Position numbers and translations under genes: made by a program
From: Geminicoccaceae bacterium
GTDB lineage: Bacteria > Pseudomonadota > Alphaproteobacteria > Geminicoccales > Geminicoccaceae
Length of the DNA: 64,000 nucleotides
Direction: 5' to 3'
NCBI GenBank assembly: GCA_025062095.1
Contig: JANXAZ010000011.1
Coordinates: 33,920 to 97,919 of the forward strand
The notes under the pieces: generated by a model
Seen by the model: only the letters and a program-made list of their open reading frames with translations
The model's database searches: none
Told to the model about the DNA's origin: nothing
Shown here: positions 40,172-49,019 of the stretch, piece after piece
Numbering within the stretch: the first letter of the stretch is position 1
Layout of the letters: every line of letters starts with the position of its first letter

Positions 40172-41335
40172 ATGCGCCTTGCGATCGGGATGCTGACGGC
40201 AACGGCGTTGCTCGTGGGAACGGCGCAGGCCCAGGAGCTGCGCGTCGGGTTCATGGCCACCTTCACCGGACCGGGCGCCAACCTCGGCCAGCACCTGCGG
40301 GACGGGTTTCTGCTCGGCCTCGATCATCTCGGCGGGAAGCTGGGCGGTCTCGACACCAGGCTCTTCATCGCCGACGATCAACTCAAACCCGACGTCGCGC
40401 GTCAAGAAGTCGACAAGCTGCTGGAGAAAGAGAAAGTCCACTTCGTTGTCGGCGTCGTTTTCTCCAATATTTTGCTCGCCATATACAAACCGGTCATCGA
40501 GTCGGGCGCATTCCTGATTTCTGCCAATGCGGGACCTTCTCAGATCGCCGGCGCTCAGTGCTCCGAGCGGTTTTTCTCGACGTCCTGGCAGAACGATCAG
40601 ACGCACAGCGCCCTCGGGAAATACGCACAAGAAAAGGGATACAAGCGCGTGTTCCTGCTCGCCCCCAATTATCAAGCGGGCAAAGACGGACTCACGGGCT
40701 TCAAGAGATACTACAAAGGTACGGTCGTGGACGAAGTCTACACGCAGCTCGGCGCTGTCGATTTTTCCGCCGAGATCGCCAAGATCCAAGCCGCGAAGCC
40801 CGACGCCGTCTACGCCTTCATGCCCGGCGGGCCGGGGATCGCGCTCGTCAAGCAATATTTCCAGGCCGGTCTCACCAAACAGATCCCCTTGTTGTCCGCG
40901 TTCACGGTCGACGACACCTCCCTTCCGGCCCTGGGAAGCGCGGCCGAGGGCCTGATTTCCGCCTCGCAGTGGGCAGCGGACTTCGACAACCCGGCCAACC
41001 GCCGCTTCGTCGCCGATTTTCGGGCGAAGTACGGCTACGTTCCTTCCTATTTCGCCGCTCAGGCTTATGACGCGGCGCAATTCCTGGATGCCGGGATCAA
41101 AGGAGCGGGCGGTCGCCTGGACGACAAAGCGGCTCTGCGCGATGCCCTGCGGCGTGCCCAGTTCCCTTCCGTGAAGGGCAAGTGGAAGCTGAACACGAAC
41201 CATATCCCGATCAACGACTTCTACTATGTCACCCCGGGCAAGCTGGCCGACGGCACACCGGCCATGGTCAAGGGCGAGCTCGTGTTCGCTGATTACGGCG
41301 ACGAATACGCCAAAGATTGCCCGATGAGGTGGTAA
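40172..41335 (+). CDS. livK: Periplasmic substrate-binding protein of the Liv-type ABC importer
   Basis: A 387-residue protein with signal peptide MRLAIGMLTATALLVGTAQAQ and a mature start ELRVGFMATFTGPGANLGQHLRDGF. This is the Peripla_BP_6 (LIV-binding) family, with VVGVVFSNILLAIYKPV and SQIAGAQCSERFFSTSWQNDQ. The group includes binders of branched-chain amino acids, urea, amides and aromatic carboxylates; the ligand is not determinable. A strong GGGGGAGGA precedes ATG 40172. Parts of the gene (around 40440-40760) use more A/T-rich codons than neighbours, so it may have a different history. Confidence 0.88.
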   Translation: MRLAIGMLTATALLVGTAQAQELRVGFMATFTGPGANLGQHLRDGFLLGLDHLGGKLGGLDTRLFIADDQLKPDVARQEVDKLLEKEKVHFVVGVVFSNILLAIYKPVIESGAFLISANAGPSQIAGAQCSERFFSTSWQNDQTHSALGKYAQEKGYKRVFLLAPNYQAGKDGLTGFKRYYKGTVVDEVYTQLGAVDFSAEIAKIQAAKPDAVYAFMPGGPGIALVKQYFQAGLTKQIPLLSAFTVDDTSLPALGSAAEGLISASQWAADFDNPANRRFVADFRAKYGYVPSYFAAQAYDAAQFLDAGIKGAGGRLDDKAALRDALRRAQFPSVKGKWKLNTNHIPINDFYYVTPGKLADGTPAMVKGELVFADYGDEYAKDCPMRW

Positions 41336-41357
41336 GAGCCGAAACAGCCGAGTTTCC

Positions 41358-42287
41358 TTGGAGCCGACTCTTCTCGTTGTCCAGTTCTTGAACGGAATTC
41401 AGCTGGGAACCTTGCTGTTCCTGGTGGCCTCCGGCCTCACTTTGGTCTTCGGGATCCTGGACGTCATCAATCTGGCCCACGGCGTGGTCTACATGGTGGG
41501 CGCCTACGCTGCGGCCTCGACGTTCGTGCGATCGGGTTCGCTCGCCCTGGCGATCGCGATCGCGCCGGTAGCCGCGCTCCTCGTCGGCCTTTTGCTCGAT
41601 CGGCTCGTCCTGCGCTTTCTCTACGACCGGAACCATCTCGATCAGGTGCTGGCGACGTTCGGCGTCATTCTCTTCGTCGACGAAGCCGTGCGCGCGATCT
41701 TCGGCCCCGCGGCCCTTCCCTACCCGCTGCCGCCCGCCTTCGAATGGAGCCTGGAGCTTCCCGGCGGGGCGACCTATCCGGCCTGGCGTCTCGTGATCAT
41801 TGTTTCCGGTCTCGTCCTCGCGGCGATCCTCTTCGGGATTCTGCACCGGACGCGCGCCGGCATGGTGGTCCGCGCCGCGGCGACGGATCCGGGAATGCTC
41901 GCCATGCTTGGGGTCGACATCCGGCGCCTCTTCCTCGTCGTGCTCGGTGCCGGCTCCGCGCTGGCCGGCTTCGCCGGTGCTCTGGCCGGCCCGATCGTGG
42001 CGGTGCAACCGGGGATGGGCGATTCCGTCCTGATTCTTTCCTTCGTCGTGATCGTGACCGGCGGACTGGGCTCGGTGCAGGGAGCGTTGCTGGGCTCGTT
42101 TCTCGTCGGCCTCGCGGATACGCTCGGCCGGTCGTTCCTCACCGATCTGTTGCGGCTGCTGTTACCCCCCGCCGCCGCCAACGAGGTCGGGCCGGCGCTC
42201 GCCTCGATGGCGATCTATCTCGTGATGGCGATCGTGCTCCTGATCCGGCCGCAAGGCCTGGTGTCCCTTCGGCGGGCGGCGCGGTGA
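41358..42287 (+). CDS. livH: Liv-type ABC transporter permease LivH
   Basis: A 309-residue permease with about eight membrane segments. FLNGIQLGTLLFLVASGLTLVFGILDVINLAHG at the start and VIVTGGLGSVQGALLGSFLVGLADTLG near the end are LivH hallmarks; the EAA-like loop is in the middle. It starts with TTG 41358, 22 bases after livK, and overlaps livM by GTGA. It imports the livK ligand across the inner membrane. Confidence 0.9.
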   Translation: MEPTLLVVQFLNGIQLGTLLFLVASGLTLVFGILDVINLAHGVVYMVGAYAAASTFVRSGSLALAIAIAPVAALLVGLLLDRLVLRFLYDRNHLDQVLATFGVILFVDEAVRAIFGPAALPYPLPPAFEWSLELPGGATYPAWRLVIIVSGLVLAAILFGILHRTRAGMVVRAAATDPGMLAMLGVDIRRLFLVVLGAGSALAGFAGALAGPIVAVQPGMGDSVLILSFVVIVTGGLGSVQGALLGSFLVGLADTLGRSFLTDLLRLLLPPAAANEVGPALASMAIYLVMAIVLLIRPQGLVSLRRAAR

Positions 42288-43258
42288 GGGCGGCCACCCG
42301 AGCACCCGTTTCCGTGCGGAAGCTCGAAGGCGGCTCGGTCGCCCCGTTGGTGTTCGTCGCCCTCGCGCTCGCCGTCTTGGGCGCCGATCTCTGGGCCGGA
42401 CCCTATTACGTCAAGCTTCTCACCCGGGCGATGATCGTCGCTCTCGCGGCGTTGGCGCTCGACCTCTTGGTCGGGCTCGCCGGTCTCGTGAGCCTCGGTC
42501 ATGCCGCTTTTGTCGGCATCGGCGCCTACGCGGTCGGAATCCTCGCCGAGCACGGGATCACGAGCGGCTGGATCCAGTGGCCGGTCGCGCTCGTCGCCTC
42601 GGCCGCCGCGGCCGCCGTGATCGGTGCCTTGAGCCTGCGGACGCGCGGGGTGCATTTCATCATGATCACCCTCGCCTTCGCCCAGATGCTCTACTTCGCG
42701 GCCAATTCGTTGAGCCGTTACGGCGGCGACGACGGCCTCACGATCTGGAACCGCAGCGACTTCGGCGGGATCGTTTCGCTCGCCGATCGCCGCACCTTCG
42801 CCTGGCTGTGCTTCGTCCTTCTCCTTTCGGTCTATGTCGCCCTCGCTCGGCTCTCGGCCTCGCGCTTCGGGCGCGTGTTACGGGGAGCCAAGGACAACGA
42901 GCGGCGCATGGCCGCGCTCGGCTTCGCGGTGACGCGCTTTCGTCTCGTTGCCTTCGTGATTTCGGGGACGGTGGCCGGTCTCGCCGGCGTTTTGCTCGCC
43001 AACCTCACCGAGTTCGTAGCGCCCGCGTACATGTCCTGGCATCGCTCGGGCGAGTTGCTCGCCATGGTCGTCTTGGGGGGGATGGGATCGCTTTACGGCG
43101 CGATCCTCGGAGCTTTCGCGTTCGTCTTACTCGAAGAGCTTCTCTCGCGGTTCACTACGCACTGGGCGCTCCTGTTCGGCCCGTTTCTCGTGCTCGTCGT
43201 CTTGGTCGGCCGCGGGGGGATCGCGGGTCTTCTCGCGAGGCTCGGGCGCATCCGATGA
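42284..43258 (+). CDS. livM: Liv-type ABC transporter permease LivM
   Basis: A 324-residue permease with about ten membrane segments. LVGLAGLVSLGHAAFVGIGAYAVGILAEH (about 65-93) and LAMVVLGGMGSLYGAILGAF near the end are LivM hallmarks, and RFGRVLRGAKDNERRMAALGF is the conserved cytoplasmic EAA-like loop. GTG 42284 overlaps livH's stop; its stop overlaps livG by ATGA. Confidence 0.9.
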   Translation: MRAATRAPVSVRKLEGGSVAPLVFVALALAVLGADLWAGPYYVKLLTRAMIVALAALALDLLVGLAGLVSLGHAAFVGIGAYAVGILAEHGITSGWIQWPVALVASAAAAAVIGALSLRTRGVHFIMITLAFAQMLYFAANSLSRYGGDDGLTIWNRSDFGGIVSLADRRTFAWLCFVLLLSVYVALARLSASRFGRVLRGAKDNERRMAALGFAVTRFRLVAFVISGTVAGLAGVLLANLTEFVAPAYMSWHRSGELLAMVVLGGMGSLYGAILGAFAFVLLEELLSRFTTHWALLFGPFLVLVVLVGRGGIAGLLARLGRIR

Positions 43259-44007
43259 GCGCGCTTTTGGCCGCGCGCGGCCTCGCCAAGAGCTTCGGTG
43301 CCGTCGTCGCCGCCGCGGATCTCGACCTCGAGGTCGAAGCGGGCGAGATCCATGCCCTGATCGGCCCCAACGGTGCCGGCAAGACGACGGTGCTCGGGCT
43401 CCTTTCGGGCGAGCTGCGGCCCGATCGCGGCCGCGTCTTCTTGTCGGGTCGGGAGGTGACGCACGCGCCCGTTCACGAGCGGGTGCGCCTCGGCCTCGGG
43501 CGCACCTTTCAGCTGTCCTGCGTTCTGCCGAGTTTCTCCGTGCTCGAAAACGTCGCGATCGCCGTCCAGGCACGGGAAGGATCCAGCTTCCGCTTCTGGA
43601 AGCCGGCGTCGCCGGATCCCCGGCTGGAAGAACCCGCGTTCGCTTTGCTCGAGCGGCTCGGGATCGACGCGCTCGCCGATCGACCGGCGGCGATGCTCGC
43701 GCATGGCGAGCGGCGCTTGCTCGAGCTCGCCATGGCCCTCGCCTCGCGCCCGAAGGTGCTGTTGTTGGACGAGCCCTTGGCCGGGGTCGGAAGCAAAGAG
43801 GCTCAGCGGCTCGTGGAGATCCTCGCGCGCTTGCGGGCCGAGGTCGGCGTGCTCCTGGTCGAACACGACATGGACGCGGTGTTCCGCCTCGCCGACCGCA
43901 TCACCGTGCTCGTCAACGGACGCGCCATCGCCAGTGGCCCGCCGTCCGTGGTGCGGGCGGACCCCCTCGTTCGCGCGGCTTATCTCGGCGACGACTCCGA
44001 GCGCTGA
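43255..44007 (+). CDS. livG: Liv-type ABC transporter ATP-binding protein LivG
   Basis: A 250-residue ATPase. It has Walker A GPNGAGKTTVL, LGRTFQLSCVLPSFSVLENVAIAVQ, signature-like LAHGERRLLELAMAL (signature altered to A-H-G-E-R instead of S-Y-G-x-Q), Walker B VLLLDEPLAGVG and H-loop LVEHDMDAVFRLADRI. It overlaps livM by ATGA. With livF elsewhere it completes the importer. A convergent operon begins 15 bases after. Confidence 0.9.
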   Translation: MSALLAARGLAKSFGAVVAAADLDLEVEAGEIHALIGPNGAGKTTVLGLLSGELRPDRGRVFLSGREVTHAPVHERVRLGLGRTFQLSCVLPSFSVLENVAIAVQAREGSSFRFWKPASPDPRLEEPAFALLERLGIDALADRPAAMLAHGERRLLELAMALASRPKVLLLDEPLAGVGSKEAQRLVEILARLRAEVGVLLVEHDMDAVFRLADRITVLVNGRAIASGPPSVVRADPLVRAAYLGDDSER

Positions 44008-44022
44008 GCGGCCGCGCGCCGT

Positions 44023-44532
44023 TCAGTCGAGGGTCACGGGTCGCGCGTCGTGGAGCCGGTAGAGAAGCCCGGAAGGATCGTCGCGCAGGAGCTCGAAGCG
44101 CCCCTCGAGGATCAACGGATCGTAAGTGAACCGGATCGGAGCGGCAGCGCGCACCTCGACGAGCTCCGTCGCTCCCCCCGGAAGACAAAAAGGACAGTTG
44201 GCGGGATAGGCCGAGAGCAGAAAACGCGTATAAGTCTCGGCGGCTTCCGTGGGATAGATGAAACCGGCGAGCCGAACCCGCTTGCCGTCGAGTTGTTCGA
44301 GCGCAGAAGTGAACTGCGTTCTGAAATCGGTCATGCCTGGCCCTTTCGTCTCGTAGACGATATCGAGTTCCCGAAGGACGTCCCAGGACACCACGCCGGC
44401 TCGGGCGAGCCGCGCCGGATCGTGGTCGCGGACACCGGGAACGCCGCCCGGCTGGAGGACGAAACCGGAGGCGGTGCCGGCCGCGAGCGCGAGCCAGACG
44501 ATCGAGAACGAAAGGGCACGCAGGTATGCCAT
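44023..44532 (-). CDS. DUF3299 exported protein
   Basis: A 169-residue protein with an N-terminal signal segment (MAYLRALSFSIVWLALAAGTASG), then VSWDVLRELDIVYE and LDGKRVRLAGFIYPTE, and SAYPANCPFCLPGGATELVEV with a C-P-F-C pair, all DUF3299 traits. Its neighbours are a MacB/LolC-like permease and ATPase. DUF3299 proteins accompany the zinc-responsive ZrgABCDE uptake system of Vibrio, so metal handling is suggested. It is the last gene of the minus-strand run. Confidence 0.82.
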   Translation of the reverse strand: MAYLRALSFSIVWLALAAGTASGFVLQPGGVPGVRDHDPARLARAGVVSWDVLRELDIVYETKGPGMTDFRTQFTSALEQLDGKRVRLAGFIYPTEAAETYTRFLLSAYPANCPFCLPGGATELVEVRAAAPIRFTYDPLILEGRFELLRDDPSGLLYRLHDARPVTLD

Positions 44533-44540
44533 GGTCGCAA

Positions 44541-45803
44541 CTAGGCCCGAGCGAGGGTCGAAGCGAGGTCGAGGCGGTAGGCGCGGACCGCCGGGAACAG
44601 AGCGGCGAGCACGCCCAACGCGAGCACCGCCGGCACGAGCCAGAGCTCTTCCGGAGCGATCGTCCCGCCGGTGATCCCGGCCTCGTGCACTTGCCGGAAG
44701 CTCCGCGCCAAAAGCTCGACCGAAAGATGGGCGAGAGCGAGACCGAGCACCAGACCGGCCGCCCCCAGAAGGAGCGCCTCGAGCAGGAGCTCGCGGACGA
44801 CGAGACCGCGGGTCGCACCGAGTACGCGCATGATCGCGATGTCCGCACGGCGCTCCTCGAGCGCATGGGCGAGAGCCACGAGAACCGACAGCGCGGCCAC
44901 GGCGGTCACGACCACCCCGAAAAGGCGAAGTGTGTCGAGACCGAAACCCAGGATCGCGAGCAGCCGAGCCGCCTCGAGAGCGGGTGACGCGGCTTGCAGG
45001 TTCGGTCGTTCGTTGACCAGGCGCGGAAGTTGCACTGCGGCCAAAGGAGAGCGGTAGCGCACGAAAAGCGCGGTGATCTCGGCGCCTTCGCGGGAAATCC
45101 GTTTCTCCGAAGATGCGGGATGCTCTTCGTGTTCGTGGTGTTCTTCGTGTTCGTGTTCCGCCGGTGCGCCGCGGGCGACCGAGGGTCGCGGACGCTCGTG
45201 CACCAGCCAGACGCTTTCGAGCGAAGTGAAGACCAGCCGATCGAGGACCGTTCCGGTCGGCGCGAGCACGCCCACCACCGTGTAGGGATGCTCGGCATGT
45301 GCGAGCCCACCGTGAAGGCCGTGCACGCCCACGAAGGAGGCGCCGACGTCGAGCCCGGTCGCCCGGGCGACCTGGGCACCGAGCACGGCTTCCATGGCCC
45401 GCTCCCAAAGACGCCCGCGCGCGAGACGCGCGTTCCGCTCGGAAAGCAACGCCGGCTCGGTGCCGATGATCCGAAAACCGGAAACCGAATCGCCCATGGC
45501 GATGGGGACGGCGCTCGCCACGAGCGGATGACGGCGGAGGAATTCGGCTTCCGCGAGCGGAATGTTGCCGGTGGGCGCATCGATCTGGAACACCGCGGCG
45601 AGGATCAGCTGCAGAGGGCTGCCCTCGGCGCCGACGACGAGATCGATGCCGGCGATCTCGCGGCTGACGCGCTCGCGGATCTGATGCGCGACGATCACCA
45701 CCGTCGCGATCGTCGCGACCCCGAACACGAGCAAGAGAATGTTGAGCGAGGTCGTGGCCAGACGATAGCGGAGATAGGCGAGGGCGAGGCGAACGATGTT
45801 CAC
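44541..45803 (-). CDS. FtsX/MacB-like ABC permease with a His/Glu-rich loop
   Basis: A 420-residue permease: one N-terminal membrane helix (about 20-40), a large periplasmic part and three C-terminal helices, the FtsX/MacB layout. In the periplasmic part residues 216-228 read EHEHEEHHEHEEH, a metal-chelating loop not found in ordinary LolC or MacB. The C-terminal ALEERRADIAIMRVLGATRGLVV is the FtsX family motif. The operon also has an ATPase (ATGA overlap) and a DUF3299 protein. Zinc or another divalent metal is the likely link, by comparison with Zrg-type systems; direction of transport is unknown. Confidence 0.8.
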   Translation of the reverse strand: MNIVRLALAYLRYRLATTSLNILLLVFGVATIATVVIVAHQIRERVSREIAGIDLVVGAEGSPLQLILAAVFQIDAPTGNIPLAEAEFLRRHPLVASAVPIAMGDSVSGFRIIGTEPALLSERNARLARGRLWERAMEAVLGAQVARATGLDVGASFVGVHGLHGGLAHAEHPYTVVGVLAPTGTVLDRLVFTSLESVWLVHERPRPSVARGAPAEHEHEEHHEHEEHPASSEKRISREGAEITALFVRYRSPLAAVQLPRLVNERPNLQAASPALEAARLLAILGFGLDTLRLFGVVVTAVAALSVLVALAHALEERRADIAIMRVLGATRGLVVRELLLEALLLGAAGLVLGLALAHLSVELLARSFRQVHEAGITGGTIAPEELWLVPAVLALGVLAALFPAVRAYRLDLASTLARA

Positions 45804-46516
45804 GAGCTTCGTCCCAATTCGAGTTTCTGCTCGAACCAGGGGGAAAGACGCGCATCGTGCGTCGCCACGACGAGGGCGGCCTCGATCTCGGCGGTGCGGG
45901 CAACCAGCAGCTCGGCGATCCGCTGGGCGTTGGCGTCGTCGAGAGCCGAGGTCGGCTCGTCGGCGAGCAAGAGCCGAGGCCGATTGACCAGAGCGCGAGC
46001 GATCGCGACGCGTTGAGCCTCTCCTTGACTGAGTTCGAAGGGGCGCGCCCGCGCGCGGTCCTCGAGGCCCACGGCCCGCAAGAGTTGGTGGAGCTCGGCA
46101 TCGGAACGGCGTTCGCCGACCACGAAGGCCGCCAGGCGCAGATTGTCGAGGACGGAAAGGGCCCGCACGAGGTGGAGCGTCTGGAAGACGAAGCCGATCG
46201 TGCGACCACGGAATCGGTCGCGCGCGGCTTCCGGCATCGACGTGATCTCTCGGCCCGCGATCTCCACCGTCCCGGTGGTCGGCGGAAGAATACCTGCCAA
46301 GATTTGCAGCAAACTGGTCTTTCCGCTACCGGAAGGACCCGCGATCAGACATCGACCGTTGACCGGAACGGACCAGTCCGCGAGGGCGAGCACCGTTCGT
46401 CCGTTGCGCAGGAGGCTCAGCCCGCGCACCCGGACCGCATCGACCGTCGCGACGGCGGGCGGGGACGGCGGTACGCCGCCCCCGCCCTCGCGGCTCGCTG
46501 CCTCGCGGCCGAGCAA
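45800..46516 (-). CDS. MacB/LolD-like ABC transporter ATP-binding protein
   Basis: A 238-residue ATPase with Walker A AGPSGSGKTSLL, GFVFQTLHLVRALSVLDNLRL (LolD/MacB type), signature LSQGEAQRVAIARAL, Walker B LLLADEPTSALDD and H-loop VVATHDARL. The Q-x-x-x-L-V pattern and short size mark the LolD/MacB ATPase family. It overlaps the permease start by ATGA. The start is doubtful: TTG 46516 lies 3 bases after the cyclase stop; GTG 46429 would give a shorter, more typical N-terminus. Confidence 0.8.
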   Translation of the reverse strand: MLGREAASREGGGGVPPSPPAVATVDAVRVRGLSLLRNGRTVLALADWSVPVNGRCLIAGPSGSGKTSLLQILAGILPPTTGTVEIAGREITSMPEAARDRFRGRTIGFVFQTLHLVRALSVLDNLRLAAFVVGERRSDAELHQLLRAVGLEDRARARPFELSQGEAQRVAIARALVNRPRLLLADEPTSALDDANAQRIAELLVARTAEIEAALVVATHDARLSPWFEQKLELGRSS

Positions 46517-46518
46517 CG

Positions 46519-47580
46519 TCAGTCGATCGCCAGGGGCGCTCCGATCGAGCCCGTCGCGCCGGTGATCGGAACGGGGCTGTAGATGTAGGCGAAGACCCAC
46601 ACCTTGTCCCGCACGAGCTCGTCGAGCTTGGCGTTTTCCTGGTGCACGATCCCGTGCCGCGTCTGGAGGTACTGGTGCACGCAGAAGGCGCACGCCGGAT
46701 CGGGATTGGGGACCACCTCTCCCGCCCAGGTATCGGCTACGGTGACCCCCGCCTTGACCTGCTCGGCCATCCAACGGGCGACCTCCATGCCCCAGCCGGG
46801 TTCGCCGCTGTTGTATTTGGCGTTGTCCTTCTTCCAGAGCTTCGACCACCCCGTATAGAACAGGATCGCGTCGCCCGGCTCGAACTTGAAATCCTTCATC
46901 CCCTGTTTTTCGAGCGCGAGCCGGACGTCCGCCATGGTGATCTCGTAGCCCGCCTCGAGCATCTCGACGCCCTTGGCTCCGGCGATATCGAGCAGTACGC
47001 CGCGGGCGACGATGGGATACAATTTTTCGGCGCCCAGCTTTTTGAGGCCGTAGGCGTCACCGATCTCGGCCACCGAGAAGCCGTTGTAAAAGCGCATTTC
47101 CGCCTTGTCGCCGGGCGCTCCGACTTGCACGCCGATGTGCCCGAGCCCGTCGAACTGGGTACCGACCTGACCGATCTCGGTAGCGAGGAACTCGTCGTGC
47201 CAGACGATCTTGTTGGCGCCGAACGGGCCGCCGGTGGGCGTGCCGGGGATGCGCAGGCTGAACCGGCGCGATCCGAACAAGGGCATCTCCGCATCATAAG
47301 GATGCGCCAATTTGTAGACTCTGCCCTTGTCGATTTCTCTGATCGCGCGCAGCACGACCTCGGGCTTTCTGTACCAGTTCGTCGATCCGGCCTCGTCACC
47401 CGCCCCCCACAGCGGATGCGGCCACCATTTCGAGCCCAAAGGCGTCTCCATCACCTCGCCGTCGACCCAGGGCTTGCCCTTGCAGGCTTTCCAATCCTCG
47501 GGCGTACACGCGATCGCGCGGGCCGCCAGCGCCGAACTCGCCGCCAAACCGAGCGCGAGCAGAAGAGCCGTCTTGCGCAT
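46519..47580 (-). CDS. Cyclase-family (KynB-like) exported metal hydrolase
   Basis: A 353-residue protein with signal peptide MRKTALLLALGLAASSALAARAIA and a cyclase/kynurenine-formamidase-like body. The metal-binding region reads GQVGTQFDGLGHIG; in most relatives the Q residues are His (G-T-H-x-D-x-x-x-H), so two of the usual ligands are replaced. Whether it still binds metal is unclear. Further traits are FEPGDAILFYTGWSKLW and HGIVHQENAKLDELV. It precedes the ATPase by 2 bases, so it is the first gene of this minus-strand operon. Start ATG 47580. Confidence 0.8.
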   Translation of the reverse strand: MRKTALLLALGLAASSALAARAIACTPEDWKACKGKPWVDGEVMETPLGSKWWPHPLWGAGDEAGSTNWYRKPEVVLRAIREIDKGRVYKLAHPYDAEMPLFGSRRFSLRIPGTPTGGPFGANKIVWHDEFLATEIGQVGTQFDGLGHIGVQVGAPGDKAEMRFYNGFSVAEIGDAYGLKKLGAEKLYPIVARGVLLDIAGAKGVEMLEAGYEITMADVRLALEKQGMKDFKFEPGDAILFYTGWSKLWKKDNAKYNSGEPGWGMEVARWMAEQVKAGVTVADTWAGEVVPNPDPACAFCVHQYLQTRHGIVHQENAKLDELVRDKVWVFAYIYSPVPITGATGSIGAPLAID

Positions 47581-47617
47581 CGTGCCTCCCCTTCCGAGTT
47601 CCAAACTCCGAGAAACG

Positions 47618-48559
47618 ATGTCTTCCTATGCGCTCTCATCCGAAGGCGCAATGGACCGATCCCCGCTCGGCTCGCAGGGCAGGCTCGGATTTTCGTCCAC
47701 CTTGCGCGCTTTCGAGAAACGGAGCTTGTGGGGGCGGATCGTCGAGGGGTGCGCTGCGGAGGGAAGATTGGCGCGACTGGTGCTCGTGATCGGACCTCCC
47801 GCGATCTGCGCCGACTCGCTGCGAGCCTGGTTGGCGCTTCAGCGCTCCGGTCTGTGCTTCGAGATCGCCGCCTGGTCCGCTTTCGCGCCGACCGCGGAGG
47901 CCGCGCGCGGCCGGGCGCTGCCTCTGCGCCCCCCCGTGTTGCTCGTCGACGAGGTCACCGTCTGGGGTCCGCTCGCGATCGGCGAGTTCGCCGCCGAAGC
48001 GGCGAACGAACTTCTCCCGGCCGATCCCGTGGAGCGGGCGATCTGCCGCTCGCTCGCTCACGAGTTCGCCAACGAGCTGACCGATCTCGAGACCTTCGTG
48101 CCGTTCGATCTCGGGCATCTCTTCGACCCGCCGGGCAAGCTGCTGCGCGGCGTGGAGCGCGATCTCGCGCGTTTCCTCGAGCTCGTCGGCGTCTGTCGGC
48201 GTCGTTGGAGCGCGAACGGCCCGTTCTTGTTCGGTCGTTTCAGTCTCGCGGATGCCGCTTCCGCGCCGATCTGTTGCGCCCTCGCCACCAATCGGATCGC
48301 ACTCGAGGCCGAAGGACGGGCTTACGTCGAGACGATCACGGGATTGCCCGAACTCGCGCGATGGGCGGCGCTGGCGGAAGGTCCTTCGGGAGGGGCCGTG
48401 CCCGAGGGTGTGGAGCTCGCCGAGCAGACGGGTCCGCGCGATGCCCCTCCGGCGTCGAGGAGCGAGGGCCCGGGGGCTCGCACGAGCGAAGCGGGCGGCC
48501 ACCCCTCTTCCGGAGGAGTCCTCAAGCCCATAGGGGCCGGAACTCGGCGACGACGCTGA
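47618..48559 (+). CDS. GST-like protein with disordered C-terminal tail
   Basis: A 313-residue protein whose middle part resembles GST folds: LVLVIGPPAICADSLRAWLALQRSGLCFE (thioredoxin-like start), LPLRPPVLLVDEVTVWGPLAIGEFAAE and, in the C-terminal domain, FLFGRFSLADAASAPICCAL. The first about 35 residues and the last 50 (Gly/Pro/Arg-rich) have no match. Start could be ATG 47618 or 47651. It is divergent from the cyclase gene, and its last 38 bases overlap the rppH 3' end. Confidence 0.7.
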   Translation: MSSYALSSEGAMDRSPLGSQGRLGFSSTLRAFEKRSLWGRIVEGCAAEGRLARLVLVIGPPAICADSLRAWLALQRSGLCFEIAAWSAFAPTAEAARGRALPLRPPVLLVDEVTVWGPLAIGEFAAEAANELLPADPVERAICRSLAHEFANELTDLETFVPFDLGHLFDPPGKLLRGVERDLARFLELVGVCRRRWSANGPFLFGRFSLADAASAPICCALATNRIALEAEGRAYVETITGLPELARWAALAEGPSGGAVPEGVELAEQTGPRDAPPASRSEGPGARTSEAGGHPSSGGVLKPIGAGTRRRR

Positions 48560-49019
48560 GGTAGACGCAACGCTTGAACGGCACGACGAGAGCGGGGAGC
48601 TCCTCGGGGTCGACCCAGCGCCAGGCGACGAACTCGTGGTGCGGTCCGTCGAGCCTGATGTCGCGGTCGCGGCCCAGGAATCGGAACGCCACCCACTTCT
48701 GCGTCTGGCCGCGATAACGCCCGCCCCACATCCGGGCGGCGATCGCAGGCGGAAGATCGTAAGCGCGCCAGACGGCGCTCTCGCGCAAGAACTCCACGCG
48801 GTCGGTGCCCACCTCCTCGCGCAGTTCCCGCAGAGCCGCCGCGCGCACCGTTTCTCCGGGATCGATGCCGCCTTGCGGCATCTGCCAAGCCTCGACCGCG
48901 ACATCGGCGCGGCGGCCGACGAAGACCTTCGCGTGCGGGCCGATGAGGAAAATCCCGACGCAGGGACGATAGCCGGGATGGGGCTCGGAACTCTCGTAGC
49001 AAGAGCTTTCGGCGTTCAT
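48522..49019 (-). CDS. rppH: RNA pyrophosphohydrolase
   Basis: A 165-residue Nudix protein: YRPCVGIFLIGPHAKVFVGRR, EAWQMPQGGIDPGETVRAAALRELREEVGTD (Nudix box with R-E-L-x-E-E intact) and ARMWGGRYRGQTQKWVAFRF, typical of RppH. It removes pyrophosphate from 5'-triphosphate RNA, starting mRNA decay. ATG 49019 overlaps the deacetylase stop (ATGA), closing the gpmI-envC-ctpA-deacetylase-rppH operon. Confidence 0.92.
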   Translation of the reverse strand: MNAESSCYESSEPHPGYRPCVGIFLIGPHAKVFVGRRADVAVEAWQMPQGGIDPGETVRAAALRELREEVGTDRVEFLRESAVWRAYDLPPAIAARMWGGRYRGQTQKWVAFRFLGRDRDIRLDGPHHEFVAWRWVDPEELPALVVPFKRCVYLSVVAEFRPLWA

